From positions 1 to 50,288 of the forward strand of contig JAEZVF010000019.1 of assembly GCA_023443225.1 (NCBI GenBank): a DNA stretch of 50,288 nt, in the 5' to 3' direction. The position numbers and the translations under genes were made by a program. The stretch's first letter is position 1, and each line of letters starts with the position of its first letter. The notes beneath the pieces are model-generated. The model saw only the letters and a list, made by a program, of their open reading frames with translations. It was not told where the DNA came from and did no database searches. This document shows positions 43,801 through 50,288 of the stretch, piece by piece. This DNA comes from Bacillota bacterium. Lineage in GTDB: Bacteria > Bacillota > Clostridia > Lachnospirales > Lachnospiraceae.

Positions 43801-46800
43801 TAAGCAAAGGAGTATACATTGTTTCTTGTGCCTGCTGTAAGCAGTGGCCATTTCTTGTCTAGAAGAGTTGGTTGGTATTTGAACAAATTATCAAAGGCCT
43901 GTGCCTTAAAGGTCATTTCAAGATACAATCCAAACTCCAAATAGAGTGCACCCATCATCTTCTCGTCGTAGGTCCAGGTGGAGGTGTTTGCAGGCCTCAG
44001 CTTTGAGTACTCATATATAAAGTAGCCCCACATCTCTACGTATGGGCCAAACTCTGCTGTGAAGCCAATGCTACCTATCTTTGTTGAAATAACTCCTGCA
44101 GCAATTTCAGCCTCAACTCCCATTTTCAGTCCGATTTTACCCATAACATAGAACTGGAAAGCAAATCTTTCATCGAGCAAATCCATTTGTGAGCTGCCGC
44201 TGGTTTTGGATATAATATCAAACCAGAAGGAATAACGCTTGCCAACCACATATTCCATGTTGGCACCTAAAGCTATATTGACATTTCCCTTGATAACAAA
44301 ATTTGCACTAATGCTGATTGCAAAACACTTGATGTATATATCTTTTGAGAAAATTTCCTTATTCAAAAGCTCTATCCAATCGCTTTCATTTTCCAACATT
44401 TCCGAATAGCGTTCCATCAGGTTGCGGACACCGGCGTCAAGCTCAGTCTCACTGGTGAGGTTTAGCATCCCCATAAGTTCCTGGGTTACGTTCAGTTCTC
44501 CTAAAGTGTCAAGCATCCCCTCGTATTCACTCTTATTGGTCACATCGGAAGGAACAGTTGCCCATAGTTTTTCCAAATCTTCTTTATATCCCTTGATTTT
44601 ATCAGCGGTTTCTTTTGCTTCGTCGATTTTGCTCTTTACTTCTTCAATTTCTTCAAAGATTTTCTTGTATTTGCCGCCTTTAATACCCTTTAATTTTTTC
44701 CATACTGAGTCTTCTTCCTTCTCTACGGTATACATTTTTACGTCGATAGAGATGGCTGAATAGTTTTTAATATCTACTGATGAGCGGAAGGTCAACTCTT
44801 TAAATTTCGGAACGAAGAGATACCATTTTACCTTGGCATGGGCACTTGCAGTAATGTCAATGGCGATTTCTTCCACAAAGGTAGCAGACAAATCAATTTT
44901 TAGTTCACCGCCATCGCCCACATCAACAGAAAATTCTCCCTTGATACCAAGAGCGAGCCTAATACCATCTTTAAAATATTTAGAACTCTTGTCAAGCTCA
45001 ACGATAATTTTTACATCGTCGGAAAGCTCGATATTTGCACCAATTCCCATTAACTCAAGATCTTCGGCAGTCAGAGGGTTGCCGTCTTTATCAGTCATTT
45101 TGAAATCGGTCAATCCGGACATGTTTTTGAAGCCTTCGGTTTGAGTAGCCATCATTGCCAAGTACTCTGCTGCGTCCTCGGCAAAACCGCTCTTTCGTAC
45201 CTGCTCTTCAATTTTGCTGGACAATGCTGCTGTATCTACACCCTCCAAGAGCGCATCACCTTTTTGTGCTTGCTGCAGGAAGGTATCCATGGATTTTTCC
45301 ATTTCATCTCTTGTAGTTTTATTATAGGTAACGGTGTCACCATTAATGCTTGTGACAACACCATAGTAGGGTTCGTATTCCTCGGTGAGGTCTGCAAAGT
45401 CACCTACATAGAAAACAACAAAATCGCCTTTTTGTACTTCCGGATCTTTGTCAAGACCCATTTCGCTTCTAGCTTCATTGTCAACAGCTGAGCTCTGTAC
45501 CGTACCTGTTTCTCCGGAAGGTAATGCTTCCACCGAGAAGGGGATTGTGTCCGGCATAAAGACAATTTTATCAGCTTCGTTTTCATCAACACTAGTAAAG
45601 TTTACAGTATTTCCGTTTACAGAAGTAACCTCAACATAAGCTTCTGAATCATCGGTGTAATCATTGTTTACATAGTCACGCTGACGAGGATCAACTGTTT
45701 CATAAATACAAAGAATATCATTTGCCTTGAGAGTGCTGGCACCATCATATTCAAATGAGCCGGTTACATCCTCTGTAGTTTTGCTGTTCATCATTACTGG
45801 CTCAAGTACGTCAACCGGAGCACTGCTGCCGATTTGATATGAGATTTCTTCTGTATCCTTAATATAAATAATATCATCATTCAAAGCCAGGTTATCTACT
45901 TCTGCTTTTTCAATGCTGAAGTTAACAGTGCGAATGGATTCAGCCTTGTCTTTAAATATGTATCCTTCTCCAAGGTCCAACTTATAGGATGAACCCTCGC
46001 GGAAACCGCCTTTAGCCTTTACAGTGTAAGTGCCGTCTCCATTATCTTTAACATCAAGCTCCACTGGCTCTGTTCCGTCCATAACAGTCAATACAGCACT
46101 GTCCTTAACGTCTCCTGCACTTGAACTCAAGCTTTGGATTACAAAGCTGAGGTCGGAGGATTGATCCAAAATAGAAAAAGAGGTTAGGGACAGATTCTCT
46201 TTTTGAATTTCTTCATATTTGGCATATACTGTTAAATTGGAATTAACAGGATCTTGGGAATAAAACGGAGTTCTGCATTCCTTATCGGTAAACCAGCCAA
46301 CGAAAATAAATCCATCCTTTGCTGTCTTTATGTTATTAGTGGCTTGGGAAACAGGTTGTCCTTTTATTACAGCTAATCGGTCAAGCTGCTTTTCGCCATC
46401 CATAAAAGATACTGTAAAGGAATTACTTCCACCAGTATCGGAATTACCTCCACCAGAATTGGAACTGCCTCCGCTATTACCTGTTTCTGGATTTGGTTTT
46501 ATATCGGGTTTTGCTTCTTCCTTCGTAGGATTTTTTTCGGTTTCTATAAGCCATTTTCCAACAATTTCATATATAGGATTGCAAAAAGCTGCCGCTTCAG
46601 CCCGTGTGGCATTCTTCTTTGGATTGAAATTACCATTTCCTTCACCCTTTATAAGTCCACAGTTCCACAGCTTCAAAACAGCTTCTCTTGCGTAAGATGA
46701 AACGCTGTCTATATCGGCAGGAATACTTGTAATAGTGGCTTCTGGATATGTAATTTTGCTAACGTCAAAGAATTTAACAGTGAGTGTAGCCATCTGTTCA

Positions 46801-47231
46801 CGAGTAATCAATCCATCAGGATTAAATTTCCCATTGCCAATACCGGAGGTAATTCCTTTGTCATTAGCCCATTTTACATAAGGTGCATACCATTTGTCTG
46901 ACTGAACATCTGAGAATTCTCCAATGCCTTTGTAATCAGCAGGATTAATTTTTGCAATTTTCCCCATAACAGTGACATACATGGCGCGAGTCATGGTACC
47001 GTTGGGAGAAAAGCTTTTTTCTCCTGTTCCGCTGAATATTCCATTTTGCAGGGATTGCATTACCGATTCATAGAACCAGTCGGATTTCTTAACATCGGAG
47101 AATTGATTTTGAACAGTTTTTGATTTTTCCGAGTTATCATTGCTTTGTATCTCTGCAGCTAGTGACTGCATGGGCAGCATTGATAAAGTCATACAAAGCA
47201 CTAGAAGCATACTGACGATTCGTCTCTTCAT
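40866..47231 (-). CDS. Giant SLH-anchored surface protein with InlB-type repeats
   Basis: The 2121-residue protein has a signal peptide to about 26 (ending SLAA) and three SLH domains at about 44-90, 106-150 and 172-220 (FSDVKKSDWFY, FSDVQSDKWYAPYVKWAND, CGLIKGEGNGNFNPKKNATR). These bind cell-wall polymer. A Gly/Ser linker follows (250-270), then one InlB-B repeat (271-340, DGFIFVGWFTDKECRTPFY). A large beta-rich centre has a coiled segment around 850-960 (KKIFEEIEEVKSKIDEAKET). Two more InlB-B repeats lie near 1510-1650 (YNTNGGSVIEQG; FDPNEGALEEGVEDTK) and MBG-like domains end the chain. Its role is probably adhesive or architectural. It follows the small membrane gene by 24 bp behind LytTR boxes. 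The central domains are unrecognised. Confidence 0.9.
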   Translation of the reverse strand: MKRRIVSMLLVLCMTLSMLPMQSLAAEIQSNDNSEKSKTVQNQFSDVKKSDWFYESVMQSLQNGIFSGTGEKSFSPNGTMTRAMYVTVMGKIAKINPADYKGIGEFSDVQSDKWYAPYVKWANDKGITSGIGNGKFNPDGLITREQMATLTVKFFDVSKITYPEATITSIPADIDSVSSYAREAVLKLWNCGLIKGEGNGNFNPKKNATRAEAAAFCNPIYEIVGKWLIETEKNPTKEEAKPDIKPNPETGNSGGSSNSGGGNSDTGGSNSFTVSFMDGEKQLDRLAVIKGQPVSQATNNIKTAKDGFIFVGWFTDKECRTPFYSQDPVNSNLTVYAKYEEIQKENLSLTSFSILDQSSDLSFVIQSLSSSAGDVKDSAVLTVMDGTEPVELDVKDNGDGTYTVKAKGGFREGSSYKLDLGEGYIFKDKAESIRTVNFSIEKAEVDNLALNDDIIYIKDTEEISYQIGSSAPVDVLEPVMMNSKTTEDVTGSFEYDGASTLKANDILCIYETVDPRQRDYVNNDYTDDSEAYVEVTSVNGNTVNFTSVDENEADKIVFMPDTIPFSVEALPSGETGTVQSSAVDNEARSEMGLDKDPEVQKGDFVVFYVGDFADLTEEYEPYYGVVTSINGDTVTYNKTTRDEMEKSMDTFLQQAQKGDALLEGVDTAALSSKIEEQVRKSGFAEDAAEYLAMMATQTEGFKNMSGLTDFKMTDKDGNPLTAEDLELMGIGANIELSDDVKIIVELDKSSKYFKDGIRLALGIKGEFSVDVGDGGELKIDLSATFVEEIAIDITASAHAKVKWYLFVPKFKELTFRSSVDIKNYSAISIDVKMYTVEKEEDSVWKKLKGIKGGKYKKIFEEIEEVKSKIDEAKETADKIKGYKEDLEKLWATVPSDVTNKSEYEGMLDTLGELNVTQELMGMLNLTSETELDAGVRNLMERYSEMLENESDWIELLNKEIFSKDIYIKCFAISISANFVIKGNVNIALGANMEYVVGKRYSFWFDIISKTSGSSQMDLLDERFAFQFYVMGKIGLKMGVEAEIAAGVISTKIGSIGFTAEFGPYVEMWGYFIYEYSKLRPANTSTWTYDEKMMGALYLEFGLYLEMTFKAQAFDNLFKYQPTLLDKKWPLLTAGTRNNVYSFAYEIEKDEVLPIKDVDSNGANGITMALPESYRQMVYIDLCEGDIEQEIYDYSKFNYTLSNRNFAFDKETGKISVTVPKGVQYMECDLTLTWKSDKLAFSLYDLKVTIPLVWTNLSTEELNERFTASVRVGNAQDGYTTVWSKRVMKNGAFDLPKADEIKTILGVDSYEIPGNGNIKYSAINGYGDQQTEGLTILRDKSYYFEVTPRTYTLTVKDVENSYGTKEDKQFSAKFGEAFDLKALTNSGTNDDEQQKYTAFLKVIAKDSDNKEILRDINEPIGKAFAMDILSGATYTAAYSDNSATVVFQFEGVDLEPIEVKMKKGDIASSKFFEEELSSKNAIVKSIFPVFAPITGSTSYTVVCQVQETPIVKRTISYNTNGGSVIEQGTYPVGSVITRPADPTKTGFIFDGWYSDQALTQVFTFTTMPNEDITLYAKWSGNEYTVTFDPNEGALEEGVEDTKTVIFSENYGQLPVPSLAGFGFKGWYTDRTDGDRITADINVTIPEDHTLYAQWSNKTLIDENIISIDTNQIYDYNGEHHPLVFTLNGSDITSGSAIEIDSFSIKYKRQNLDSSWGDTAINAGIYDVKIVRAEDETYDSFEKTFTSVLFINKIARSIDIDTHPEATSYKANILVYELPENAYPGDGTVQYAVSTTQTVPTSGWQDSRAIMNLVKGDYYIFARVSEGENYLASDNAVQSTNTVSVEGIDVNGNPGDYQHLIRIKTSDIAKAGTDSKISGRFYYLDGTSSNLTHFDNDGNDFEQDDLDSYRIKDGVRAPWMITALEIDYVRDGTSPGWHCEYIQPLVSASKIFLPGFSKTFEGEILNVNQWFGAEDHDSKHVVWKGSTDSMKRIIQSVGNFGDIPENISLSSSETESYIFTYDGQILDQYGCKLEGALYVPEVYNSYDYLDAPTLSIIASDKSYKDYTDYNINSVTIDKVALYEEMKAKGNTETTFTVTLKFPERSTTADTAVWTKTITVRIAD

Positions 47232-47255
47232 TGTAAATTCCTTTCTTAATTAGTT

Positions 47256-47582
47256 TTATTGAATTTCATTGTCAGATATAAACCGAAATCCCATCATAAA
47301 GCCAGAGAAGTGATGAATAGGATTTTTTAGAACAAGATTGTAGCTTTTAACTGTCTCTTCATATATCATATAACTGGTATCAAGCATTCTTTTTGCAGCA
47401 TGTACATTTGGACTTCCTTGCTCCTGAATATTAAGCAGTGTCCGATGCATTAGCACTTGCTCTGACGCAGCCATCACCTCTTGTTTTTTATTAGTAAGCT
47501 CCTTATAAGAAGTAATAAACCACAGTATAAAAAAAGCAATGGAACTAATGCTTGCAATGAAGTAAGGGATAATAGCTGTCAA
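47256..47582 (-). CDS. Small membrane-anchored protein, paralogue of the gene at 36235-36585
   Basis: The 108-residue protein begins TAIIPYFIASISSIAFFILW, a single membrane helix, followed by charged helices (ELTNKKQEVMAASEQVLMHR) and a C-terminal YNLVLKNPIHHFSGFMMGFR. The matching C-terminal block in the paralogue is YNYTLQKTCNHIPGLLMGFR. The TTG start follows GGAGGTGAAATA. It is the first gene of the operon that ends with the SLH giant (24-bp gap). Proximity suggests it may assist export or anchoring, or act as a membrane switch for the LytTR pair; neither is shown. Confidence 0.75.
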   Translation of the reverse strand: MTAIIPYFIASISSIAFFILWFITSYKELTNKKQEVMAASEQVLMHRTLLNIQEQGSPNVHAAKRMLDTSYMIYEETVKSYNLVLKNPIHHFSGFMMGFRFISDNEIQ

Positions 47583-47636
47583 TATTTCACCTCCTTGTAA
47601 AAAGATATAGTTAAAAAACTACTCTGACATGTATTC

Positions 47637-47703
47637 AGCATAGCAGAAATAACTTTTAGTAAGCGTAAGCCGCCTAAAATGTTATTTTTTTGACCTAAAA
47701 TGT
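47637..47703 (-). promoter_or_regulatory. LytTR/ComE-like direct repeats and -10 for the small-membrane/SLH operon
   Basis: On the minus strand TAACATTTTAGG occurs twice, ending at 47694 and 47673, a 21-bp period with an identical 12-mer. A TATGCT -10 (47637-47642) lies 30 bp past the proximal box, the same distance as at the 36.6-kb promoter. The boxes sit 70-100 bp upstream of the LytTR regulator gene, which is transcribed the other way. Confidence 0.7.
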
Positions 47704-47774
47704 TAATGTTTGGTTGAGACCTGTCTAATTTTATGGTAAAATTAAGTCGGATTTTGGTCTATCGGAGGTAGAAC

Positions 47775-48500
47775 ATGCTTAAAATTGCAATTTGTGACGA
47801 TGATATCCGAGAGCTTTCCCGTATTGTAAAGTTGATAAATAGGTACCAAGATGAGAAAAAGATTCCCATAAAGTATGACGCTTTTTCAAATGCCATAGAG
47901 CTTTTGGAAAAAATGCGCAGTAGTATCTATGACATCCTGCTGCTGGATATATTTATGCCTGGGTTAGATGGAATGCAGGCAGCTCATGAAATTCGTGGGT
48001 TTGACAATGAAATAAAAATCATTTTCTTGACATCTTCTCCGGAATTCGCAGTGGAAAGCTATGCTGTTGACGCATATTACTATCTCATGAAGCCAGGTTC
48101 AGAAGAGAAGCTGTTTCCTATATTGGATAAGCTTTTTTCCGATGCGCAAAAAGCAGAGGAAGCCTTAAATATTAGATCATCTTTTGGAATTATGCGGATT
48201 CCCTTTAATAAACTGGAGTTTTTAGAGGTTATGAATAAAAAGTTGTTTTTTCACTTAACGGATGGCAGTGTAAAAGAGATATATGGTTCTCTTTCCGACT
48301 TTGAAACGCAACTTATTTGTCGAGATGAGTTTGTCAAAGTGCACCGTTCATATATCGTTAATATGGGGTGCATTCAGGAATTAAGTACAAAGGAGCTTAC
48401 TACTTGCACCAAACAAAGAATACCGACATCTAGACTTCTCTACGGAAGTGTAAGACAGGCGTACATGGAGTATTTGTTTGTAGAAAAAGGAGTGGAATAG
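47775..48500 (+). CDS. LytTR-type response regulator
   Basis: The 241-residue cytosolic regulator has a receiver with acidic pocket (CDDD) and phospho-acceptor Asp58 (ILLLDIFMPGLDG), plus the YLMKPGSEEKL lysine loop. A C-terminal LytTR DNA-binding domain follows from about 140 (FGIMRIPFNKLEFLEVMNKK, LICRDEFVKVHRSYIVNMGC). LytTR proteins (AgrA, ComE, VirR) bind paired direct repeats of about 21 bp, which are found at three promoters nearby. The start follows GGAGGTAG. The kinase gene overlaps its stop by 1 bp. Control of the exoprotein island is the likeliest role. Confidence 0.93.
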   Translation: MLKIAICDDDIRELSRIVKLINRYQDEKKIPIKYDAFSNAIELLEKMRSSIYDILLLDIFMPGLDGMQAAHEIRGFDNEIKIIFLTSSPEFAVESYAVDAYYYLMKPGSEEKLFPILDKLFSDAQKAEEALNIRSSFGIMRIPFNKLEFLEVMNKKLFFHLTDGSVKEIYGSLSDFETQLICRDEFVKVHRSYIVNMGCIQELSTKELTTCTKQRIPTSRLLYGSVRQAYMEYLFVEKGVE

Positions 48501-49792
48501 TGGCTATTTTTTCAAGTTTTTTATTATGTTTGTCAATCCTGTTTGGTATTCGTGCTCAGATGCTTCTTTTAGATGTACGTATCAAAAACCTTAAAGGCAT
48601 CCAGCTTATATTTTTCGTGGTTGGCAATCTGCTGGTTCTGGCTATGAATATAGTGCTTTCTATTGTCTTGCCGGTGGACCAGCACATGAAGCTCTATGTA
48701 TTGGTCGTTCACGTTCCTATTTTTTTGGTTTTTTGGATTACGACAAAAACAGCAACTGTGAAAGTAATTTTTGCTCTGTTTACCGCTGTTTTTATGATTT
48801 ATCCGGCAAATATGGTGCTGACCATCATTTCAAGTACTGCGAAGTGGCTTTATCCGGTAGGTTTTTTAATTATCTACATTGTCGTTTGTTCGGTTATGCT
48901 GTTGATAATTAACCGCTTTTTTAGAACAAATTTTAACTATTTAATCAAAAACTATAGACGACTTAGTTTTATTAAGCTTTGTCTTCTTCCGTTGGTGTAT
49001 TATATGGCTAACTACTGGTTGGGAATGTATAACTATGCCGCTTTTAAGTCTATAGGGGTTTTTTCTGTTCGAGTTCTTATTTTTATTATCACTCTTACCG
49101 CTTATGTCCTAATTTTGGATATCGCAAAATCAGCTCGTCAAAAGGAAGCCTTGCAGGGAGCAAAGATGGCTTTATCGTTGTTGCTAGAGAGTTCAGAGCA
49201 GCAGTTGTCTGCACTGCAAGCGACACAGGAGCAGGCCGCCGTATACCGCCACGACATGAGACATCATCTGGCTCTGATTGGTGGCTATCTTGCTGGTGGA
49301 GACCTTGAAAATGCAGAGAAATATGTAAAAATTACACAAGAAGGTATCGAGCATATCACTCCGAACCGTCATTGTGAGAATAATACAGTTAATTTAATTT
49401 TGTCATTTTTTGCGGCGAAAGCGAAAAAAAATGGTGTTCTTTTTTCAGTGGATGCCCAACTGCCGCAGGATCTTTCCATTTCAGAAACAGAACTTTGTGT
49501 CCTGTTGTCAAATGGCTTGGAAAACGCCATTGAGGCTGCTGCACAGACTGCCGATGAAAAATTTCGAAAAGTAAGAATCAGCTGCCAAACTCACAAGGGA
49601 AATTTGCTTATTTATATAGAAAATAGCTTTACGGGTAAGGTTAAAATGGAGAACGGTTTGCCGCAAAGTCTCCGAGATGGCCATGGCTTTGGGGTTAAAA
49701 GCATAGTAATGATTGCTGAAAAATATAGCGGCTACTGCTCCTTTGATGCAAAAGGTGAGATATTTATCATGAGAATCGTGCTACCGTTGTGA
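48500..49792 (+). CDS. GHKL sensor histidine kinase (AgrC/ComD-like)
   Basis: The 430-residue membrane kinase has an N-terminal block of about six membrane helices (to residue 215). A coiled linker leads to the H-box YRHDMRHH with probable phospho-acceptor His251, then an N-box LSNGLENAIEAA and a G-box GHGFGVKSIVMIAEKY, as in peptide-sensing GHKL kinases. AgrC/ComD relatives detect secreted peptides, but no agrB/agrD or comC gene is evident immediately upstream; the only candidate peptide gene is at 50008. GTG 48500 overlaps the regulator's stop by 1 bp behind AAAAGGAG. The pair is one transcription unit. Confidence 0.92.
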   Translation: MAIFSSFLLCLSILFGIRAQMLLLDVRIKNLKGIQLIFFVVGNLLVLAMNIVLSIVLPVDQHMKLYVLVVHVPIFLVFWITTKTATVKVIFALFTAVFMIYPANMVLTIISSTAKWLYPVGFLIIYIVVCSVMLLIINRFFRTNFNYLIKNYRRLSFIKLCLLPLVYYMANYWLGMYNYAAFKSIGVFSVRVLIFIITLTAYVLILDIAKSARQKEALQGAKMALSLLLESSEQQLSALQATQEQAAVYRHDMRHHLALIGGYLAGGDLENAEKYVKITQEGIEHITPNRHCENNTVNLILSFFAAKAKKNGVLFSVDAQLPQDLSISETELCVLLSNGLENAIEAAAQTADEKFRKVRISCQTHKGNLLIYIENSFTGKVKMENGLPQSLRDGHGFGVKSIVMIAEKYSGYCSFDAKGEIFIMRIVLPL

Positions 49793-49876
49793 AATTGGGC
49801 ATTATACAATGCCTAGGTTAAAACAGCTCTCAAGAATATGCTTTTATGAAGTTATTTCAATTATTTGTAAAAAAGG

Positions 49877-49904
49877 TTGATAGATGGCAAAATAGTCGTA
49901 TAAT
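49877..49904 (+). promoter_or_regulatory. Promoter of the small peptide gene
   Basis: TTGATA and TATAAT are 16 bp apart, about 100 bp upstream of the small gene at 50008 and 85 bp after the kinase stop. The -10 is canonical. Confidence 0.6.
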
Positions 49905-50007
49905 GGATATAAAAGCAGAGTAAAAATGTATTTGAATCACAATAAAGTGGATTAACCATTTTAAAGAGTTAACTGTGGTGTTATTAATACATTAAAAGGA
50001 GTTAGCT

Positions 50008-50193
50008 ATGGATGATAATAAAGAGTTAACAAAGAAAGTTTTACCTGTAACTTACCCGATGATTACAACATATACCCAACATGCTCATCTATTATCAATT
50101 CTTTCAAATTACGAGTGTACATATCCATGGATATTTAGCAATTATATTCAACTATATATTAATAAGCAGGACTTATGCAGTTGCTGTAAATAA
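50008..50193 (+). CDS. Small Cys-rich protein or truncated N-terminus, function unknown
   Basis: The 61-residue product begins MDDNKELTKKVLPVTYPMIT and ends KQDLCSCCK. It has an aromatic-rich middle (YECTYPWIFSNYIQLY) and no signal peptide. AAAAGGAG is eight bases before the ATG and a TATAAT promoter lies upstream, so it looks genuinely expressed. Placed after a peptide-sensing-type kinase it could be a precursor peptide (four Cys, a soluble leader-like start). Equally, the opening block reads like the N-terminus of a longer protein and the gene could be truncated; no continuation is seen in other frames. I cannot name a family. Confidence 0.5.
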   Translation: MDDNKELTKKVLPVTYPMITTYTQHAHLLSILSNYECTYPWIFSNYIQLYINKQDLCSCCK

Positions 50194-50288
50194 TTTGTAA
50201 AAGCAATTCGTCCTTAATGGGTTTAAAAATACACGAAAATAATGTTTAGAAAATTAACAAAACCACTTGACATTTGATAAGTCGCCCA
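50194..50288. other. Edge of window after the small peptide gene
   Basis: AT-rich, no gene. CCACTTGACATTTGATAAG near 50260 contains a canonical -35 (TTGACA), so a promoter for a gene beyond the edge is likely. Confidence 0.35.

Noticed and set aside
42291..46695. Several plus-strand frames of 60-121 codons
   Set aside because: All are antisense to the SLH giant with Ser/Pro/Leu-rich reversed composition and no start signals.
47704..47774. LytTR boxes for self-regulation of the response regulator
   Set aside because: No direct repeat in the rightward orientation with suitable distance to a -10 was found.
1..50288. tRNA/rRNA genes, CRISPR arrays, intact insertion sequences, prophage genes
   Set aside because: No clover-leaf, rRNA signature, spaced repeat array, transposase or phage gene was recognised on reading both strands.

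Overview
The window is AT-rich, Gram-positive chromosomal DNA, most likely from an anaerobic Clostridia member (Lachnospiraceae-like). This rests on strong GGAGG ribosome sites, frequent TTG/GTG starts, lipobox lipoproteins, S-layer homology (SLH) domains, a YesM/YesN-type two-component pair, DUF3888/DUF4180 proteins and NifI-type PII proteins. No rRNA, tRNA, CRISPR array, intact insertion sequence or phage module was seen. Taxonomy is inferred from family content only.

Layout. 1-2.4 kb: a truncated AAA ATPase, then deoC-deoB on the minus strand (deoxyribose/nucleoside catabolism). 2.4-3.2 kb: a long gene-poor leader with a membrane-protein remnant, three 16-bp tandem repeats ending in a perfect palindrome, and a foldable segment. 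3.2-10.2 kb: an AfuA/FbpA-type ABC importer (binding protein, ATPase, fused permease) followed by a histidine kinase and an AraC-type response regulator. This resembles hexose-phosphate sensing systems as much as iron uptake. 10.2-22.2 kb: a miscellany, including an AraC/C45-hydrolase chimera, a DUF3888 protein, a secreted beta-helix protein, GNAT, DUF4180, MBL hydrolase, MFS transporter, LigB-type dioxygenase, pirin, GyrI-like, AraC and VOC genes. 22.2-24.3 kb: an AraC regulator with a beta-propeller lipoprotein.

24.5-36.2 kb is the most coherent system: a LuxR-type regulator, two DUF1989 proteins (carboxyguanidine deiminase-type), a 1194-residue biotin-dependent urea/guanidine carboxylase, allophanate hydrolase, a NifI1/NifI2 PII pair without any nif gene, and a TauABC/NrtABC-like importer. 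The likely route is import of guanidine, carboxylation, deimination to allophanate, and hydrolysis to ammonia and CO2, with PII proteins reporting nitrogen status. The regulator gene and the operon each have an intrinsic terminator in the leader; no guanidine riboswitch was recognised.

36.2-49.8 kb is an exoprotein island: WG-repeat and DUF5050-like secreted proteins, a small subtilase and a 2121-residue SLH protein. Two paralogous TTG-started small membrane proteins sit at its two ends, and a LytTR regulator/GHKL kinase pair follows. Paired ComE/LytTR-like direct repeats (21-22 bp period) lie 30-31 bp upstream of a -10 element at three promoters, suggesting a local regulon. The window ends with a small Cys-rich peptide gene with its own promoter and ribosome site.
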